DNA of 47,343 nt. Source: Chara braunii (taxonomy: Eukaryota > Streptophyta > Charophyceae > Charales > Characeae). The notes beneath the pieces were generated by a model that saw only the letters and a list, made by a program, of their open reading frames with translations, was not told the origin of the DNA and made no database searches. The translations under genes and the position numbers were made by a program. The stretch is taken from assembly GCA_003427395.1 (NCBI GenBank), contig BFEA01000093.1, positions 3,376,177 to 3,423,519 on the forward strand, written 5' to 3'. Positions 10,020 to 22,019 of this stretch are shown piece by piece; the stretch's first letter is position 1; the number at the start of each line of letters is the position of its first letter.

Positions 10020-12530
10020 CAATAGTTCAAGTTGTTATATGGTGGTTTAAAAAAAAAAAAAATGCAGATTAATTTTAAAAAAAACTTCAAGTTAGGAAAC
10101 TTTTAATTATGTCTGATAAGTAATGGTATCGAGCACGACAGTCATATACGTTGTGGTAAGTGTCGGACCTCACAGTGATGTCACGCAAAAGTAAGTTAAG
10201 CATTAATCAACAAGGTACCTCCCCGACCGTGGGCTGTCTATGAATGTATTCACGGTACACTTCCAACTAGGTGCAATCAAAATGAGGGAGCGTTGAGTTC
10301 AGGGGAAAGGTGGTAATCGTGCCTTTTCCTGATCGTTCTTTCTTCATTGCGACCATGCTTACTTTCTTTGTGTTTTTTTTCTCTCTCTTAGTCTCTTTGT
10401 GCTTATTCGTTCACCCCCTCCACAGTCTCGCTCACAATCTCTCTCAGTGTTCCTCCTCGTTTTCATATCCACATTTATCTTATCGTTCATGTTAACGCTT
10501 GCTTTTACACTCGCCTCCGCTCGCTAGCTTATTTTCACTTGCGCTCACTGCTCGATTGAACTCACTATCTCACTTCTTCGCTACTTGCTCTTTCTATTGC
10601 CTATGCCTCACAATTCGCTCCTTTCTGCTAGCTTCTTGTTACTTTCCTCGTTGATGCTCGCTTTTGCTTACGACCTCTTTTGCTCCCTCGCTCCTAATAG
10701 CTCCCAATTTGGTTGCTAATGCCTTTATAATTTGCTTGGCTTCTCCCACCTCCCATGCTCGACACCATTTCGATAGTGTTGCCGACTCTGTTGTCACGCA
10801 CTTGGCTGACCAGCAATAAAGTTGTTAGCTGAATCCCGACATGCTTGTGGTCAAGGGGAATATGAATTTCTGCCTCTCATACGATCCTGCCCAAATTCAA
10901 ATTACAGATGTCAACTTACCTTGCCGATGAGATTTCCCCCTTCGTTCGAACGTGTGGCATAGATTCAAACCAATCGCAGGTCAATTAGAGCGTCCGCATT
11001 TGAGGGTCATGTTGCATGTCCAATCACATCGTCCAAAGGGTAGTTAAAGTCATAAGTAAACAACAAAATCTCGACCTCGCGATCAAGTAAGATAAGATAT
11101 CCAAAAGAACAAAATCCTCTTTGAGCGATCCCCCAGTTCATAGATTTTTATGACCGCTTAATCTTGGCAAAAGGTCAAAAATTTAAACCATGTCCACCTT
11201 CCACAGAGATCCGTTACATGATCTACAATAGTAATATATAAAGATCCTTATGGGTTAAGATCCCTACTCATCCTCTTAACTCTATTTTTCGTGACCACAG
11301 TTGCGAATCATTCTAAAGTATTCATAATTCTGTGAGTTAAGATTTATTTAACTTAATTTTTTGTAAACATGCGATCTAACTGCGACACTTGTATAATCAA
11401 GCCTTAAGTTTACTTCATTTCACTCTGCTCTAACATTCCATCACACAGTTTTAAGTTTATCAATCTTACCTTCCCTCAGACAACTCTGCTAAAATCTGCA
11501 AGGACCTTTGGTGTTGCGTACCTAGAAACGTGGATGGGGGTGAGACCTTTTTTTGAGATAATATGCTCCTAACATAAATCGATTTCAATTTCGTTTTACT
11601 TGAAGTTCGTTGTTCAATCTCCATAGGAAGGCAACGTTTGTCACATCTTGTACCTCTATATCGTCCAAAGATGTGGTACTACCATGAGTAAATAGCTAAA
11701 AGGGGATCAATTTCATACCAACATTAGACAAGGAATTGACCTAATCCATTTGGATAGAAGCATCCAAAACTGAGACGAAACCATTATGGATTCATCAACC
11801 CTATCCACGTAGAATTTTGACATAGGAAGTTGTGAAACCAGACGTATTGGAAATAAATCTCTTAAAATTTTCCTTGTTCTTTAAAAACCGCATGTGAGGA
11901 TGAGTTTGTCAATCTGCACAGAGAGTAAAAAGATGTCCCCTTTTGTGGACTGCAAGGCTACCACTTGAATGACCTTATTGATGATTGCATAAAAAAATGA
12001 CATGATGCGTTTTTCTAATGCAGTCAATTGCGATTTCACAGTTGTTGTTGTTTTGCGATCCCTCGTGGTCTTGCTTCCCGGCTCAGTAGCTAAGCTCAAG
12101 AGGAGCTTTTTACTGACGATTTAGAGTCTTATGCCATTAGGTTGCCATTAGTAATGGTTGGTTGGTTATGACCCACACCATCCACTTTGATTCAGACCCG
12201 CTTTGAAGAGGATTGAGTTTTTGGTTCTTTGCTTCTGAAGGTTAAGGATGTGAACCCCTTTGATGCCACCTCACTCCCTATGTGCGAAACAATGATCATT
12301 CTTTGTGTAGTGCGATTTTAGAGATACGACAAAATCTGAGGGCTCGAATTAGAAGGGGCCTCCACGTCCGGTGAGGGAGGTTCTTCTAGTGCTTGAGGCA
12401 CTAGCGTCGACATGATTGATTGACATGAAAGAATCTCTCCTTCAATCTGGAAAGAGGGTATTTATCTCGTATTAGCCACCTGGACCCGTCTACCAATATT
12501 AAAGATATACTAGTAGTTCCTCCTTGTGGC
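10020..12530. other. AT-rich stretch without recognisable genes
   Basis: Only short open frames are present; the longest minus-strand one (11881-12099) has no recognisable motif. A C/T-rich segment lies at 10360-10560. No repeats above background, tRNA or structured RNA were recognised. Confidence 0.4.
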
Positions 12531-13329
12531 AGAACACTAAATTTGTGATTGAGAGATAGATGGTTACTAGAATACTATAAATTCGAGGTTTTCTGACGCA
12601 GTGCCGAAAACAATGCGGTGGAAAATTTTGGAAATAAACAATGTTGGCTCATAATACAAATATATATATATATATATATATATATGAAAGACAAAAGAAA
12701 ACAAAATAAAAAACTAAAAAAATATTAAAAAACTTTAACACAAAAATGCTTTTTGAATTCGAACAAACATTCAACGAATTCATTATTTTCGTTAACATTT
12801 TTTATTAATAGTCCAAATATGTCCAAACTGAATATATAGAATATCCTAAAGCACATACATATCACAATAAATAAATAAATAAATAAAGATAAAAAGTAAA
12901 AAATCAAGTTAATATAGTAATTTAAATAAAAATTTTGGCGAAAATAGAATCCTTTATTAACCATGTGTGAGGTTTTTCGACACATCACCACAAACAACGT
13001 GGTGGGAAATTTTGGAAACAAAAATACAGGCTCGTTGAATTTGTGATTGAGAGAGAGATGGTTAATAAAATGTAAAAAAATTGGGGTTTTCAGTGCATCG
13101 TCAGAAGCAATGTAGTCAAAAATTTTGAAAACGCACAATGCAGGATCATGATTAAAAAAGGCAACAGAAAACAAAACAAGAAACTCAAAACCCTAGTAGG
13201 CCACAAAAGTGGCCTCGGAGCACTTGCCCAGCCCAAAAAAAAAAAAATGATTTAAAAAAAAAAATTGATAAAGAATGTCAGTGTGCCCCTAAAACGAAAA
13301 TATTTTATTTAATTTTTCTACATAACCTA

Positions 13330-13432
13330 GTTTTTTTTTTTTTCGGGGGGGAGGGGGGACCTTCCCTAGTTTTTGCATGGCTAGGCTGCTCGAAAAAACA
13401 AGATGACCCAGGCGATCCAACTGGAAGCCTAG
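13330..13432 (-). mobile_element. MITE, hAT-like family, truncated copy 3
   Basis: Read on the minus strand from 13432, CTAGGCTTCCAG...CGCC...GTCA...GCAGCC and then an ACTAGGGAAGGTCC block match the left half of copy 2 in order. The other end is missing. A further internal match (ATGCTATGGAGAAAAC...AATTCTTTACCAAATTT) lies at 13735-13815. Confidence 0.6.
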
Positions 13433-13607
13433 TGGGAAAAAAAAAAAAAAACTAGCATAAAAATGATTTCCGGATTCAAATAAGCATTCAACGAATTCAG
13501 TGTTTTCACCAACTTTTTCATTAATGGTCGAAATATATCAAACTTGAATACATGTATATCATAAAACACATATATATCATTAAATATATATATATATATA
13601 TATGCAA

Positions 13608-13690
13608 GGTTGACGGCTTTCGGGACACGCCGAACGCCCGAACATACGGGACCCCTTCGGAAGGCGTTCGGTTGTTCTGCCAAATACGGA
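13608..13690. repeat. GC-rich inverted repeat island, copy 1
   Basis: GAACGCC near 13630 and GGCGTTCG near 13663 form a stem, with GAAC/GTTC motifs repeated between. It is abruptly more GC-rich than its AT-rich surroundings and resembles the island at 14250-14312. Confidence 0.55.
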
Positions 13691-13880
13691 AAAAAAAAAA
13701 AAAAAAAAAAAAGTTTTTTTAAAAATTCCAAAAATAAAATATGCTATGGAGAAAACTAAACTAAACAACATTTGTTTGGTCACTACTTACAAATTCTTTA
13801 CCAAATTTGAATTAAAATCAAATACCGAAAACAAACACTATGATAAAAATAAGAAAAAACAAAAACATAATTAAAATGAG

Positions 13881-14220
13881 TGAGTGTGCCAGCACCTTTT
13901 CGACACCGCCATCTTTGCCGATTTTTAATTATTTTTTGACATTGACAAGTGCCCTGAAAATTTACAGATATGTAGTTTACATAATCAATAACTCGTTAAA
14001 AAAAAATCAAAAAATAATAATTTTTTTTAGGCCCCGAAAAAAAGTGAAAATAAACAAAATAGTGAGTGGGCGAACACATTTTGACACCCCCATCTTTGAC
14101 AATTTTTAATGTTTGTTTGGCTTAGCAGAATGGCTTCAAAATTTACAGGCGTGTAGGTTAGATCATAGAGAACTCACAAAAAAAATTCAGAAAAGAAAAC
14201 TCATTTTTAGGCCCCGAAAT
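13881..14220. repeat. Two-copy tandem repeat, period about 182 bp
   Basis: TGAGTGTGCCAGCAC...CCATCTTTG at 13881 recurs as TGAGTGGGCGAACAC...CCATCTTTG at 14063. Both copies end in an AGGCCCCGAAA segment. Divergence is moderate. Confidence 0.8.
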
Positions 14221-14249
14221 GTTTTTTGGAGGAGGTCAAACCTGGAGGT

Positions 14250-14312
14250 GTTCGGCCCCCGAACGGGACCCCGAACGTTCGGGGGCCAGCCCGGGGGCCC
14301 CCGAACGTTCGG
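14250..14312. repeat. Perfect GC-rich palindromic inverted repeat
   Basis: CCGAACGTTCGGGGGCC at 14271-14287 is the exact reverse complement of 14296-14312, separated by 8 bases. Each arm also contains its own palindrome CCGAACGTTCGG. It is immediately followed by a 70-base AT microsatellite at 14326-14395. Confidence 0.9.
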
Positions 14313-14324
14313 TCAGGTAACCAC

Positions 14325-14325
<1 letters not shown>

Positions 14326-14395
<70 letters not shown>
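14326..14395. repeat. (AT)n microsatellite
   Basis: About 70 bases of alternating TA, directly beyond the GC-rich palindrome. Confidence 0.95.
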
Positions 14396-14397
<2 letters not shown>

Positions 14398-14649
14398 AAA
14401 ACAAACAAACTCAAAAACACTAAAAATAACTAACAACAAATACTTTTCCGAATTCAAATAAAATTTCAACAAATTCGATGTTATCGCCAACTTTTTCGTT
14501 AATAGTCCAGCTACGTCTAAGATGAATTCATGATATATACCCTAAAGTTCATACATATCATACAAAACAATAAATCAAGAAATAAATAAAAAATCAAGGC
14601 AATATAACTGTTTCATTGAAAAATTCATAAATTAACCACATGTGGATTA

Positions 14650-16600
14650 AGAGTGGTTTCATTGTTGGATGAGGAAATATTGCGGTCTGTGTCGACGAGC
14701 GAGTTTGTGGTGCTGAGAGAGGGGAGAGTGAATTGCTTGACAGACCATAAACTTGCAGCCCAATAAAACTCTGGTATAACGTCATTTTACAATGGTTCCA
14801 CCCGTTGCTGGAACGAGAGGGCGAAACTTTCACATTCCGCATTCGAGGAAAAGTCGTAGCCACGAGAATGAATCACTCTCTTTATCCAGTGTCGTTCCTA
14901 TTGCATTGCTCGACAGTGCGAAAATGTTATCTACAAATAGTGATGAAAGGAGTGCTAATTGAAGCGAGTTTCATTTCCCTTATGTCGCCCTCGCTCATTC
15001 ACACCAGATGTGATCAACAAGTAAGAATCTTACTACATGGTATGTTCACCACTTCGGATTTCGACCATATCCCTACAACAAATGCATCTTAAGAATAACA
15101 CCAATAATATAATATATAGTTGCATTAAAATTAATGAAGGAGTCCAAGGAAACGTGAATAACTAACACCCGTAACATATTATCATTTTCTATCTCCCTTA
15201 AAGTCCTTTTATTCTACATGCGTCATCCATGCCCTGAAGCTTAGATCGTACCTATAATTCCTGAGGAGGACTTCTGCTTCCCCCTATTCAAGTAGTCAAT
15301 TAACGAATGTCATATCTCTAGCAACATATGAGGCATAATCCGGTCCTTCAAATTTGACCCATCCTTTGTTTACCGGAAGGTCAAAAACATTGTCTCTTTT
15401 CCATCAATTTTTGTAGGCACAAATGAGATATTTCTTTACCTTCCTAAGGAGATTTATAGTGGTTTCCCTAAAGAAAATTACCACCGCTCTTTTTTTTTAG
15501 CCATTAGGTTTTTATCTCATATATTATATCATCAACCTCGAAAACAACCTTGTCCCCTTTAATAGACAAATTATTCAAAAATAAATCATACGAGACTAAA
15601 TCATCCTTATTGCCAATAGCTAACAAGTATCTAATGCGAGCGTTCTTTTTATTTGTCTGTCACATATTTTATTTTACATTTCTGTTGGGGGGTAGGTGGA
15701 ATGTCGTTAACCTCTGTTATTAAGAGATTATAGGTTATCTGAGGAGTAAGCACCTAATCCAAATGCCATCAAGTGAAAAACTATTATTACTTTGGTAAGA
15801 ACATGTCCTTGGGTCACGGAAGCGAGGTTACTAAAAGGTCGAGGATGCGTCAATATTACAAGAGAAACCAATACGAAGAGGGACTTCGGACCAATTAGAT
15901 GTTAGTAATGTCAAACATAGAGACAGTGTCCAAAACAAAGGATCCCATGGAAAACTTACGGGGACATATATGGTCATTATTTTACCAACCTAACTATCAT
16001 AAGCGAGAAAGTGTAACCTATTTAGATATCTATACAATATAAATGGTAATGCGAAAAAATGAGAGTTGGGTATATAGAAAAATATTGTCGTTGAAGTTAT
16101 ATTTGAGAGAGTTAAAACGATCATGTACTTTTGTTCGTTGACAGAGTACCTAGGAACCTTTACCTGGGCTCTAGGAGAGCACCCTAACCGAGAGGCCAAC
16201 TGTGACTGAAGCAGTTCAAACTGGAGTTTACCGAGCTAAAAGATTAATGAACATCATGGACTCAGAGATGACCGCCAGACACAGTGTGTCAATCGAGGTA
16301 GATTTCAAAGCCCATTCGTGTCGTACTATTGTTACATGTGAAAACTTGAAAGTTGGCCATACTAAGGGAACCAACTCCGTTGCCTTTAGATGTCACAGGG
16401 GAATCCATTTTACTCACAATTCCCTTCACGTACCAAACCTATGGAGCAAACCTTCGCTAGTAGGAGTTGTTTTCCATTACACCTAACCGTTCCTCCGAGC
16501 GTGAAAGAAGGGATTTCCCTCCGTAAGTGGATAACGGTAAGTGTCGAGTATACTACGACAACTCTGAAGTTATTGAATCTGGGTAAGAAACGATAATTTG
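14650..16600. other. Stretch without recognisable genes
   Basis: Two plus-strand open frames (14805-15092 and 16202-16486) have no recognised motif and their codon content looks like background. Nothing else was supported. Confidence 0.35.
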
Positions 16601-16607
16601 CAAGAAA

Positions 16608-17092
16608 GGTTACACCCAATAATTAGGTTGCTCCTCCAAAAACTTTCACTCTCCACTTCACTACAGCCAAATTACTCTGCCAATTTTCAAGAAAGNNNNN
16701 NNNNNNNNNNNNNNNNNNNNNNNNNNNNNNNNNNNNNNNNNNNNNNNNNNNNNNNNNNNNNNNNNNNNNNNNNNNNNNNNNNNNNNNNNNNNNNNNNNNN
16801 NNNNNNNNNNNNNNNNNNNNNNNNNNNNNNNNNNNNNNNNNNNNNNNNNNNNNNNNNNNNNNNNNNNNNNNNNNNNNNNNNNNNNNNNNNNNNNNNNNNN
16901 NNNNNNNNNNNNNNNNNNNNNNNNNNNNNNNNNNNNNNNNNNNNNNNNNNNNNNNNNNNNNNNNNNNNNNNNNNNNNNNNNNNNNNNNNNNNNNNACTCT
17001 GCCAATTTTCAAGAAAGGTTACACCCAATAATTAGGTTGCTCCTCCAAAAACTTCCACTCTCCACTTCACTACAACCAAATTACTCTGTCAT
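16608..17092. repeat. Tandem repeat of an 87-bp unit across an assembly gap
   Basis: The unit starting GGTTACACCCAATAATTAGG is present at 16608-16694 and again at 17017-17092. The end of the preceding copy, ACTCTGCCAATTTTCAAGAA, appears on both sides of the N run. At least two full copies and probably more are present. Confidence 0.9.
16696..16995. other. Assembly gap (300 N)
   Basis: Exactly 300 unknown bases, flanked on both sides by the same tandem-repeat sequence. The size is probably an estimate or placeholder. Apparent open frames through the N run are meaningless. Confidence 0.99.
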
Positions 17093-19427
17093 GGGCCATT
17101 AGGAAGCATACACGCATCGTCAGCTGAGTGAAACTTGGAGGTAAAAGTGTCGCTCTGCCTCCACCACAGTGCCACAACAGGTTACCAAGAGTGTTGTCCG
17201 TACCGTTGTGAGGAAACCCGGGGAGAGACCGCCTACTATTCGCTGAAGCCAAGGGCAACAACACCTGTCACTCACTGCACCCACTTCAGAGGTCCTTAGC
17301 GACCAACAGGGTCTCAGAGATTTTTTGCGCTACCTGTCTCGCCCCGCCGTTAGTACTGATCTTAAATTTCATAGAACTTTACAAAAATCCAAAACCAACC
17401 CAAAAAACAGAAGTTTTGATTAATCGAACAACAGGTAATATTAAAATTCGAATTAAAATGAAATTTCAATATTAATTTGGAGATTTGCGATTTGGGGTAA
17501 ATTCACCCTTACAAGTTTTCCGGTCGTAAATTAAAGTCCACAGTTAAACCATACAACACTTCAAAACAATCGAATGTTCATGAGTTTCATCTTATAATAC
17601 AGCAATACCGTCCCCATTCTTCCAATTGTCCGTACATTGGTGGTTGACCCGAGGGTCTAGCTCAACTCTCGCAGCCTTCACTTAGGGTCGACACTGCTCT
17701 GATTTCCGACAGCACGATTGGACGTGGCCCCGTTGTTAAATTCCTCTTACTAACAACCCCAATTAAGAAAATAAAGGTTAGCTGCACATTTGCATGACCA
17801 AGAGTGACACTGAATCACAAAACTCACAAACCATAGAGAATGGTCACGTAGTCTTAGTTGTCGACTGACATTGAATTGTTCATAAGTTTATTACTATCAT
17901 TGGCGATATTTTACAGTTTTTATTTTTTATTTTTTTCCCTCTCACCTTCACCGGGTGAACAAAACAAATCAACAAGCGCTCTTCTACACACGCTCTCTCG
18001 CCCTTTCAGTTCAACCTTCCTCTAATTGCATATACCTTCTTCCTTCTCTCAGTTTCCCTCTAAGTCTTTCGGTTCATTCCTTCCTTCTCTGTTTGTTCCC
18101 TGTTTCTCACTCAATCAACAAACTCAATTCCGGAAATGACAATGGATCCACCCGCAAGTTCAATTATGGAAGGGCGTAAACGCAACAATTACGAACTTTG
18201 CTTTCGGTCAAACCAACACGTCAATCAACCGTCCCCTTTCGCGATTACCCGAGCTTCAATGTCTGAACTCAATTTTTAAAAGTGCCAACAGGCCGAGTTG
18301 GGTAAATCCACAAACAAACTTGAGTTTCAGTGGGGCGGGAGTTGCTCTCCGTTCGATGTTCAACAAGTCTACGATCTAACTTGCGACAATATTTGAGAAG
18401 CCTCTCATCCCCTCTTGAACTCTTAGTGAATCATTGTTGGACTAGGAATTCGATCGACAACAACTATAAATGAATATTCCCACTATTCATTAATTAGGAT
18501 GGTAAAAACTCTTACTTTTTCCTGCACATGAAAGTATTCACACTCCAATTGTCCCCCCCCCCCCCTTGATTACCAGCCTCCTCACTCTAAGGTAAAGAAC
18601 ACTAGACAAAAATTACACTACATTGACATTCAACGGGTGCGTCCTTCCCCACTCGGTTCCCCCCTCCCCTTTTTCTTCTATCTCTCTCCCTTGTGTGTAT
18701 GTGTGTGTGAGAGTGTGCGTGAGTGAATATACCCGCGTTTCATTAAGATATGCCCTTTTCCACCTTCATTTCCCCCCTTCCCGAATCGAGCACACTGTCA
18801 TCAAGGTTGAATTAGCCCCATTGAACCCCGCGCTGCATTCGAGGAATTAGGCCCGTTGAACCCCTTTTTTTCAGCAACGTAACCCTTCTCTATCTCTCTC
18901 TCGCATCATACACTCACACTTAGTGACACACACATACCCGCTCGCTTGCGCGTTCTCTTGCCCGCTGTTCCGCTAGCACACACATGCTCAGCTCCCGGTC
19001 GCTTTCTTCCTCTCTCTCTCGTTTCTTGTTTCAACACTTTTGTTAGTCTCGCGCCACAGTTTAATAAATATTGAGTGGCAACATCAAGATCTGAGCCAAA
19101 TTGAGCAAAAGCAGCTACTTCACGATATTGTGCAAGTTCTAGTTTAAGACTACTGCACACTTGTCCACATTGTTATGCTCTCAACCTTCCGACATCGTTT
19201 GTCACGCTGTCTGTTTCATATTGGGTCAACTCGGGTGCACTTAGTTGTGTTTGTGACCAGGTGCACGCAGTCAGATGGCACAGTGGCAGACTCTGTCGAG
19301 TTTGCTTTCGCTCACCTACTCACCCACTCTCTCTCTGACCCTCTCCCTTTCACTCTTGTACTCCCAAACTCACTCCAGATCTCTCTCTCTTTCTCTATCA
19401 ACTATCACTGCTCAGATATGGAGAAAA
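17093..19427. other. Stretch without recognisable genes
   Basis: It holds pyrimidine-rich segments (17960-18120, 18660-18700, 18885-19020), a C run near 18547-18566 and scattered short open frames without motifs. Confidence 0.35.
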
Positions 19428-19628
19428 AACCTTCACCTAGAACGTAAAAAAATACACCCAAAAATACCTTGCGTTCTTCGTGTACCCAGCAGACGAGGAT
19501 TAATAGGAGAATGAACCTTCAGCTGGATCGTAGAAAGACTCACCCAAAAAATACCTTGCGTTCTTCGTGTACTAGCAAATAAGGATTACCAGAAGTATAA
19601 ACCTTCAAATGGTTCACAGAAAGATAGT
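19428..19628. repeat. Tandem repeat, 86-bp period, about 2.3 copies
   Basis: AACCTTCA starts copies at 19428, 19514 and 19600. The shared core ATACCTTGCGTTCTTCGTGT is identical in the first two copies. Confidence 0.9.
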
Positions 19629-19629
19629 G

Positions 19630-21185
19630 CCATATTACTTATCTCCCCAACTTTGTCAATCGACTTTCTCTCGCTACTTCGGGCGTCCGCCATCAATCAG
19701 CCCTGTGAGCTTTCACTAACTGCTGCAGTAACAAGCCTCTATAACCTGGCGTGAAACAACACTTGTTTCCGCTCTGCTGCGTACCTCCGGTACACTGTCC
19801 TGCAGGCGGTGGACACCTGATACCCTTTTCCTCCTACTTCACCATTCAGAATCCCCCTCCTAGCAATACACTCTGCGTTGATCTCGGCTGACTGGTCTAG
19901 CCAGGTCTTCCCTTGCCATGTCCACACCTTCAGTCACCGCACACTCCGTGTACATGATCTAGGCAGTATCTGTCTCCCCTTGGGATTACTCGTCCAGATG
20001 AGGTGCACGTCAGGCACACGTGTGAGAGAGACTCTGTCCGAATGTCCCCCTCCCTCGATGCTCGCCTGCTCTATGCATCGTATCTCCTGGTTGTGTATGT
20101 CATGTACGCACGTCACTCCTGTCCGAAAAATCTCTCTTTTCGTGTTGTCTGCTCTCCAAAATTCAGCCTCGTTCGAGCTTGAGTCAGATGTCCGCTATCC
20201 GCGGTGTACACCAGGCACGCCTCCTTAAAAAATGTCCCTTCTTGCATAAATACACCCTTTATCTATACCCATCCGTTCGGAGCAACACAAATTTCGTAAC
20301 CTTCCGCGAACATGTGAGCCTCAAAGTCCTTGTGCCCCAAAAGGCACTCCACAAAGTAAAAATCCATGGTTAAGGTTTCGGGCCAAGTTCAGAAGAGTCA
20401 CCGTTGGGTACGGTAAGAGCCAAGTCTAGTAGATACCCGTCGAGGGCCCCATCCCACAGTTCAAAGGTCATTTTCCATGAATAAAGTTATGACGCCCAAT
20501 CTTAAACCACGATACGCCTAAGAGTTTCAGAATAATATTAGCCCTCGACATTTTGAGACAAATAGGTTGTGGACATGCGGTACCAGGACCAAATCGTACA
20601 CAGGGACGCCTAGTACCTTACAATCTTATTGCCTGGAGATAACCTTGTCGAGGTGTACCGCACCAGTACCGTCCAGTAATCATGGCGAGATAATATAACC
20701 GTGTTGCAATGACATGAATCATCTGTAGCGTCCGGATCTCACCAAGGTACTGTCGTTGAACCGTAGTAAACTACAGCAGTTCCGAGTTGGGCTACATCAC
20801 CGTACCAAGGGATAATCATGTCAAACAATTCATGTACCGTGGTTGTGCCAAACTGACATCCGTACCAATCTGATCTGGCCGTCGTGACCAGAAAACCAGC
20901 TCTGGTGATCCGACCACCAATTTAACCAAGGTCTGCCCCAAGTACTGAAATAATCATTGTTCGATGGTATTCGTGTCAATACGAGTTCCCACACGTCAGT
21001 CAGCACGCCATGAGAATTCCGCAAGTTATGTGCACCACACACTCAATAATCTCCGGGTTATAACAAGGGCAAAAATTAAGTAAAATCTTGTAAATTTCAG
21101 TGAGGGATAATAAATAGATAAAATCCGTTTAATCATGTGAGAATAGAAAATCAGGTAAACTTCGGTGAAAATCAACGAGTGCAAA
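19630..21185. other. Stretch without recognisable genes
   Basis: Minus-strand open frames at 19739-19927 and 19934-20116 are separated by one stop and could be one old coding fragment, but no domain was recognised. The part from 20380 to 20960 is notable only for many GTACC/GGTAC motifs. Confidence 0.3.
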
Positions 21186-21189
21186 ATTT

Positions 21190-22015
21190 GACAAAATTTG
21201 TTTAAACCACTAGTACCTCCGAGCCTGTTTTTGTCGACCCTGATTTTTACTGCGCTCCGAGTTTTGCCGAGCCTGGGTCCCACTCCATTTCTTTATGGTA
21301 CTCTCACGGGAAGAACAAAAAAAAAAAGAAAAAAAAAAAAAGCTCTGGGCATGATTGCATCTGTATACATTATCGGAAGTGTAAGTGTGAGTGTGCCCTC
21401 AGTGAGGGCATCTCAGCCCCGTGACCAGGTTGTCAGATTTCATAAACTAAAAAAAAAAAAAAAAAGACAGAAACATGGATTCGGCCNTGAAAATGGCAAG
21501 ATACATTCCCGTAAGTGCCAGTGTGATCAGGGTTACAATCCTCTAAGGGAACACAACTCGAGCAGATCACGGATTCAGATTGCCAGAGTCCAGAAAATGA
21601 AAACAAGAAAAAAAAAACGAAAACATGGATTCGACCTTGAAAACGGCTGGGTATATAAGTTTTACAATCATATGAGGAAACAATACTACAAAAGATCACG
21701 GATTTCGCCCTGCCTCGTTGGCAGGGTACTCATAACAAACAAATACAAAAGAAAAAAAGAAAACAACAAGTTTGAGAACGTGACCGTTTTTGTTGTAAGA
21801 TGCTTGCAAGACTGTGAGCACGGTCTCCTAGACATCCCTGCATGACATCATTGCAGTACAAAGGCCCGTTTTTTTTCCTTTCCCTTTCGTGCACGGACAA
21901 AAAAAAAAACAACGACTTTTGGGATATTGCCTACCCTCTGTCCGACCCCCGAAAACTTCGGGTACTGGCCAGCATCTCATATTTTCCCAACACTGGGGAA
22001 GGTACTGGTGGTTTA
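21190..22015 (+). repeat. Dispersed repeat family, copy B, with internal repeats
   Basis: This is the plus-strand, longer sister of 100-690. Inside it, a segment of about 155 bp is imperfectly duplicated: AACATGGATTCG...TGAAAA...GGC occurs near 21473 and 21623, and AGATCACGGATT near 21564 and 21695. One ambiguous base is at 21487. A third partial relative (TTTTCCCAACA...GGAAAGGTA) lies near 30890-30915. No coding domain is seen; the single long open frame reads through lysine-rich A runs. Confidence 0.7.
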
Positions 22016-22019
22016 GTAA

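Larger units (their letters stand above)
12741..14645. repeat. Array of three diverged copies of a roughly 250-bp unit
   Basis: A unit with AATTCGAACAAACATTCAAC, then GTTAACATTTTTTATTAATAGTCC and a tail containing CATACATATCA occurs at about 12741-12990, 13451-13600 and 14421-14645, with clear but diverged similarity. Copies 1 and 3 follow AT microsatellites (12661-12686 and 14326-14395), and copy 2 runs into one (13584-13603). A second shared segment, TTTGTGATTGAGAGA followed by GATGGTTA, is present near 12540 and 13038. Confidence 0.65.

Noticed and set aside
16598-17035. Open frames spanning the N run
   Set aside because: Unknown bases cannot contain stops in translation, so the frames are meaningless.
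19739-20116. Two consecutive minus-strand open frames
   Set aside because: No domain or splice signals were recognised, so they were mentioned only as unassigned sequence.
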